Source of the DNA: Companilactobacillus zhachilii
GTDB lineage: Bacteria > Bacillota > Bacilli > Lactobacillales > Lactobacillaceae
DNA: 64,000 nt
Assembly (NCBI RefSeq): GCF_003606365.2
Contig: NZ_CP031933.2
Coordinates: 2,418,001 to 2,482,000 of the forward strand
Direction of reading: 5' to 3'
Of the stretch, positions 60,308-64,000 are shown piece after piece. The position numbers and the translations under genes were made by a program. The notes beneath the pieces were generated by a model. That model did not search any database. It was not told the DNA's origin and saw only the letters and a program-made list of their open reading frames with translations. Each line of letters starts with the position of its first letter. The stretch's first letter is position 1.

Positions 60308-61744
60308 ATGAAGAAAAATCATTTGGATGATGCTTGTACTACAATTTTAGTTGGTAAAAACGCCAGTTTAGATGGATCAACAATGATCGCCAGAAATGAC
60401 GATACATTCTTTGCTGTTGCCCCACACAGCTTTGTATTAAACCCTGCTGTTAAGGGTGAAAAGGGTCGCAAGGTTAAGTCATGGTTGAATGGCTTTGAAT
60501 CTGAAGTTCCTGAAAATGGCTACAAATGGCCTGCTGTTCCTAACGTAGACTACAAGAAATTCGGTTACTACGACGAAAGTGGTATTAACGGAAAGAACGT
60601 TGCTATGTCTGCTACTGAAAGTACATATGGTAACGAACGTGCTCTAGCTTTTGATCCACTTGAAAAAGATGGTATGGACGAAGATGTTATCGTTCGTATG
60701 GTTCTTCCTTACGTTGATTCAGCCAGAGGAGCTGTTGAACGTACTGGTGAATTGATCAAGAAATTTGGTTCACCTGCTGGTAACTCTGTCCTATTCAGTG
60801 ACAAAGACGATGTTTGGTACATGGAAATCGTTACTGGTCACCACTGGGTAGCTCAAAGAATTCCTGACGACAGTTATGCCGTTTGTGCAAACCGTGTTTC
60901 AATCCAACAAGTTGACTTTAACAAGCCTGACGAATTCATGTGGTCAGACGGTATCCAAGAATTTGTTGAAAAGAACCACTTGAACACAGACAAGACTGGT
61001 TGGAACTTTAGACATATCTTCGGTACAGATAACTTGAAAGACCGTCACTACAACACACCACGTGTATGGTATGGTCAAAAATACTTCAACCCTGAAATCG
61101 AACAAGATCCAGAAGATGGTGAATTACCATTCATCATGAAGACAGACCACAAGATTTCTGTTGATGATATCGAATACGTTTTGGGTTCACACTACAACGA
61201 AACACCTTACGATCCATATAGCCCATATGCTTCAGATGAAGACAAACACCGTTATCGTCCAATCGGTTTGAACAGAACACAAAACTCACACGTTCTCCAA
61301 ATCAGAAACGATGTTCCTGAAGAATACGCAGCTATCATGTGGTTATGTATCGGATTCCCAACATTTACACCATACATTCCTTTCTACACAAACATGAATG
61401 AAACTGACGCTTCATACAATGATGCATCATTAACATTCAACTTTAAGGATGCTTACTGGATGTATAACGCTTTGTCAGTGCTTGTTGAATCAAACTACAC
61501 AGACTTTATTCAAGATGACATCGACTACTTAACAGAAGTTCGTCAAGACCTTCGTATGGCAGTTGCTGAAACTGATAAACTTGCAGCAAACTACTCTGGT
61601 GACGAATTAGTTGAATTCTTAACAGATAGAAACCAAAAAGTTGTTAAAGAAATGCAAGATAAGGCTCACAAACTATTTGGTGAACTTTATACAAAGGGTA
61701 TCAACCTTTCAAAACTTACATTTAATATGGATGCAAATCTATAA
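60308..61744 (+). CDS. pepD: C69-family dipeptidase
   Basis: Cytosolic Ntn-hydrolase dipeptidase of the Lactobacillus PepD type, 478 aa (typical about 470). Nucleophile Cys10 in LDDACTTILVGKNASLDGSTMIARNDD, which is normally exposed by removal of the N-terminal residues; GNSVLFSDKDDVWYMEIVTGHHW and YAVCANRVSIQQVD follow. AAAGAGGAGG lies before the ATG. Monocistronic; codon use is strongly biased (highly expressed gene look). Repeat A follows. Confidence 0.93.
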   Translation: MKKNHLDDACTTILVGKNASLDGSTMIARNDDTFFAVAPHSFVLNPAVKGEKGRKVKSWLNGFESEVPENGYKWPAVPNVDYKKFGYYDESGINGKNVAMSATESTYGNERALAFDPLEKDGMDEDVIVRMVLPYVDSARGAVERTGELIKKFGSPAGNSVLFSDKDDVWYMEIVTGHHWVAQRIPDDSYAVCANRVSIQQVDFNKPDEFMWSDGIQEFVEKNHLNTDKTGWNFRHIFGTDNLKDRHYNTPRVWYGQKYFNPEIEQDPEDGELPFIMKTDHKISVDDIEYVLGSHYNETPYDPYSPYASDEDKHRYRPIGLNRTQNSHVLQIRNDVPEEYAAIMWLCIGFPTFTPYIPFYTNMNETDASYNDASLTFNFKDAYWMYNALSVLVESNYTDFIQDDIDYLTEVRQDLRMAVAETDKLAANYSGDELVEFLTDRNQKVVKEMQDKAHKLFGELYTKGINLSKLTFNMDANL

Positions 61745-61755
61745 AACATAACAAA

Positions 61756-61918
61756 GTGTATGGAACAAAACTGTTATTGTTTTTAAATATGCAACACAAA
61801 CGCGGAACAAAACATAGCTTTTTCCGCTTAAAACAAATAGCGCCAGTAATCCAAAAATCGGATTACTGGCGCTATTTGCCTTAATGCTCGAAAGCTGAAC
61901 ATGTTTTGTTCCGCTCTC
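61756..61918 (+). repeat. Repeat family A, copy 9
   Basis: Inner stem ATAGCGCCAG/CTGGCGCTAT; left segment GGAACAAAAC now matches the right end GTTTTGTTCCGC. Between pepD and greA. Confidence 0.93.
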
Positions 61919-61988
61919 TTTTTTGCGTTAAATTAAAATTTGCGCTAAATTGAATTTATTAATTCAATGAAACCGAGGTCTTATCGCA

Positions 61989-62456
61989 ATGGAACCTGTT
62001 TTTAATAAAATGACACCGGCTGGCTACAAAGCTATCGAACAAGAAATCGTCGAGTTGAAGAAACAACGTCCGCAAAAGATTAAAAATTTGGCTGCGGCGG
62101 CAGCTTTAGGCGATCGTTCGGAAAACGCTGAATACACAACATCAAAACAAGAACTGGGCCGTTTAAATAGTCGTCTACACTACTTATCAAAACAGTTACA
62201 GTATGCTGATGTCGTGGAGCCAGCAGATAATGACGTTTTGGATATAGGTAAATTTGTGACCATCGAATTCATGGATGATCACGATCAATTGACTTACCAA
62301 ATGGTAGGCAAGCAAGAAGCTAACTTGGACCAAAAGAAAATATCATTTACATCGCCGATTGGCAAAGCATTAGACAAACATAAAGTTAATGATATCGTTA
62401 CAGTTAATTCGCCGGCTGGGTCTTATCAAGTCAAAATCATTAAGATTTTTGTCTAA
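61989..62456 (+). CDS. greA: Transcription elongation factor GreA
   Basis: Rescues backtracked RNA polymerase by stimulating transcript cleavage. 155 aa. N-terminal coiled coil with the acidic tip ALGDRSENAEYTTSKQE (Asp/Glu pair), C-terminal FKBP-like domain ISFTSPIGKALDKHKVNDIVTVNSPAGSYQVKI. GAGGT is 12 nt upstream of the ATG. Shorter N-terminal leader than canonical MxxKxxPMTxEG (VFNKMTPAGYKAIEQEI), so it might be the second GreA paralog common in lactobacilli. Confidence 0.9.
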   Translation: MEPVFNKMTPAGYKAIEQEIVELKKQRPQKIKNLAAAAALGDRSENAEYTTSKQELGRLNSRLHYLSKQLQYADVVEPADNDVLDIGKFVTIEFMDDHDQLTYQMVGKQEANLDQKKISFTSPIGKALDKHKVNDIVTVNSPAGSYQVKIIKIFV

Positions 62457-62631
62457 TAATTCAATTATTAAAAAATAAATAGGCTCTATACCAAATGTAA
62501 GAAATCCGTTGTTTACATAGTGTTTTTCACATACCTTTCAAATTAAATGTCATGATATGAAAAAAATAATAGTCAAAACCAAATGACGACAGGTATAATA
62601 GTTCTATTAGTTTTTTAGGAGGATATTTTTA

Positions 62632-63549
62632 ATGGAAGAAAGTAAGAAGTTAGCCAAAAAAACTCTTGACCGAGGCTTTTGGTTAGCATTTTGTGCTTCT
62701 GCTCTCTGGGGAATCTCTGGTACCGTTTTACAGGTTGTCGCAAAGAACCTCAATATTCCTGCCATGTGGTTTATTGCCACTAGAACAACTGTTGCAGGAA
62801 TCATTTTATTAGCTGTTGGTCTAATTGTTTTACCAAAAAGTGAATTCTTCGCTGTCTTTAAAAATTGGAAAGATTTCTTAGTATTACTTAGTTTCGCAGT
62901 TTTCGGACTGCTAGCTAATATGTTCACCTTCTTTCACGCTATTAAAACAGGTAATTCATCGACTGCTACGATTTTGCAGTACCTTTCACCACTTTTCATC
63001 ATGATTGGAGCAATCGTCTTTACTAAAAAGAAAACTTCACGTATCGATGTCATCTCCTTTGTACTTGCCTTAATTGGTGTTACATTGATGATCACTCGTG
63101 GAGACATCGGTCACTTATCAATTCCACTTATCTCAGTCATCTGGGGTATCGGTAGTGGTATCACAGCCGCCCTTTATGTAATTATTCCACAAACTTTGAT
63201 TGCTAAATACCACGGTATTTTAATTACCGGTTGGGGTATGTTGATTGCGGGTATCATTTCCAATTTCTTCAGCCCAATTTGGGTCAATCCACCTAAGATG
63301 GATACAGCAAGTATTCTAGGTATTGGTACCGTGATTTTACTTGGTACCGTTGGGGCATTCTTACTAATGGTTTTGAGTACTAAATATACAACGGCAGCTA
63401 TCATTAGTATCACTGACGCTGTTCAACCATTTACAACTTTAGTTCTAAGTATCATCTTCTTAAAATATGCTGTTAATATTCCAGAAGTTATCGGTGCTAT
63501 CGTTGTTGTTCTAGCAATTTATGTTCTAAATCGCTACGACGCAAATTAA
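62632..63549 (+). CDS. EamA/DMT-family transporter
   Basis: Ten-helix drug/metabolite transporter, 305 aa, two EamA repeats: FWLAFCASALWGISGTVLQVVAKNLNIPAMWFIATRT (first) and LIALISVIWGIGSGITAALYVI-like second repeat around residues 160-185. AGGAGG precedes the ATG; TATAAT at 62595-62600. Followed by a terminator. Substrate unknown. Confidence 0.9.
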   Translation: MEESKKLAKKTLDRGFWLAFCASALWGISGTVLQVVAKNLNIPAMWFIATRTTVAGIILLAVGLIVLPKSEFFAVFKNWKDFLVLLSFAVFGLLANMFTFFHAIKTGNSSTATILQYLSPLFIMIGAIVFTKKKTSRIDVISFVLALIGVTLMITRGDIGHLSIPLISVIWGIGSGITAALYVIIPQTLIAKYHGILITGWGMLIAGIISNFFSPIWVNPPKMDTASILGIGTVILLGTVGAFLLMVLSTKYTTAAIISITDAVQPFTTLVLSIIFLKYAVNIPEVIGAIVVVLAIYVLNRYDAN

Positions 63550-63555
63550 CTTCTA

Positions 63556-63585
63556 AGACGAAATCGTAATTGGTTTCGTCTTTTT
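63556..63585 (+). terminator. Terminator of the EamA transporter
   Basis: AGACGAAA ... TTTCGTCTTTTTA. Confidence 0.8.
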
Positions 63586-63616
63586 ATTTGTTTTCATTCC
63601 GATAAAACCACCCCCC

Positions 63617-63663
63617 AAAGAGAAAAAGAGACTCCAAGCTGATTATTCAACTTGGAGTCTCTT
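63617..63663 (-). terminator. Terminator of the 29-aa peptide transcript
   Basis: Minus strand AAGAGACTCCAAG ... CTTGGAGTCTCTT followed by TTTCTCTTT; 13 perfect pairs. Confidence 0.85.
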
Positions 63664-63682
63664 GTCATATCCGTTAGTCCAA

Positions 63683-63772
63683 TTATGAATTAGTTGGTAG
63701 GCGTATCACAAGGTCCAAGCCGTGTTGTAAAACAACGATCATCAAATACATAATTAGTAAAATAATAAACAT
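63683..63772 (-). CDS. 29-aa hydrophobic peptide, candidate type I toxin or small membrane protein
   Basis: ATG 7 nt after GGGAGG; codes MFIILLIMYLMIVVLQHGLDLVIRLPTNS, one membrane helix with a polar tail. Strong promoter at 63824-63852 and a strong terminator at 63617-63663 bound a transcript of about 200 nt that holds nothing else. The layout resembles type I toxin mRNAs, but no antisense RNA promoter is evident to me and the sequence does not match Fst/Ldr. Confidence 0.6.
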   Translation of the reverse strand: MFIILLIMYLMIVVLQHGLDLVIRLPTNS

Positions 63773-63823
63773 TGTGACTGCCTCCCTTCAAAATTAAATT
63801 AAGATTAGATTTAAATTGTGCTA

Positions 63824-63852
63824 ATCATATAATCATCTAGACATTTTGTCAA
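63824..63852 (-). promoter_or_regulatory. Consensus promoter of the 29-aa peptide gene
   Basis: Minus strand TTGACA (63852-63847), 17-nt spacer, TATGAT (63829-63824). Confidence 0.85.
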
Positions 63853-64000
63853 TAAAAAACATTAATTGGTTAAAAAGTGCTATTCTGGCAACATTTTAAT
63901 CAACTTTCAAATTCATTTATTTCAATGCTGCCACATCATTCTTGTCTAATTTAATTCTAATCTAAGCAAAATTGATACCTATAGTAATTGGCTGAGCTCA

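Noticed and set aside
3258..61918. Repeats A and B as a CRISPR array
   Set aside because: Copies are kilobases apart, each is a self-complementary unit, and there are no spacers or cas genes.

Overview
The window looks like chromosome of a low-GC Lactobacillaceae species. The pattern suggests a Companilactobacillus-like organism (inference only: AT-rich, L-2-hydroxyisocaproate dehydrogenases, a D-Ala-D-Lac type ligase, PepD, MntH and HrcA/CIRCE control, many TTG starts behind strong Shine-Dalgarno sites). There are no rRNA or tRNA genes, no intact transposase and no CRISPR array.

Layout. 1-5.7 kb: a mannose-family PTS with its GntR/UTRA regulator and a DasR-like operator, two tandem hydroxyacid dehydrogenases, and a D-Ala-D-X ligase. 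5.8-11 kb: a secreted DUF1002 protein, a decayed toxin-like locus and a large P-type ATPase. 11-16.6 kb: RNase HI, then an operon of alpha/beta hydrolase, YhgE/Pip membrane protein, a GNAT-like protein and a membrane zinc peptidase. 16.9-22 kb: cardiolipin synthase, a TauE/SafE exporter and the DUF969-DUF979-pcp operon. 22-32.5 kb: MagIII-like glycosylase, TetR with a divergent ABC exporter, a PLP lyase, an Orn/Lys/Arg decarboxylase and an APC transporter. 32.5-40.5 kb is the accessory region: a split HPK10-type kinase plus LytTR regulator, an immunity-like gene, AgrA-like boxes, a broken CPBP protease, and intact and decayed RelB/YafQ-type modules. 40.7-51.7 kb: MntH, TerC, an APC permease, AraC, DUF488, Hsp20 under CIRCE, a cluster of paralogous small RNAs, LacI, MenG/UbiE and a phosphatase. 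51.7-64 kb: uracil permease behind a PyrR-type leader, class III FBPase, aldo/keto reductase, two ApbE-like proteins, an NCS2 permease, dipeptidase, GreA, an EamA transporter and a tiny hydrophobic ORF with its own promoter and terminator.

The strongest unexplained signal is non-coding. Two dispersed intergenic repeat families fill the window. Family A (about 120-170 bp, ten copies) is a long hairpin whose inner and outer stems change between copies while staying complementary. Family B (about 180 bp, eleven full or nearly full copies, one of them degenerate, plus five fragments or deletion forms) has a five-helix layout: a 20-32 bp closing stem, one hairpin, and a GGGAC/GTCCC stem enclosing two more hairpins. 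All helices covary between copies. Three tandem-like C-rich small RNA genes at 48.1-50.3 kb form a third family, two of them preceded by 11-bp TTCACA-type direct repeats. Other candidates are a U UUU UUA -1 frameshift site joining a 52-codon ORF to the histidine kinase, ATC initiation codons behind perfect Shine-Dalgarno sites, and a terminator abutting the Shine-Dalgarno of an ApbE-like gene.
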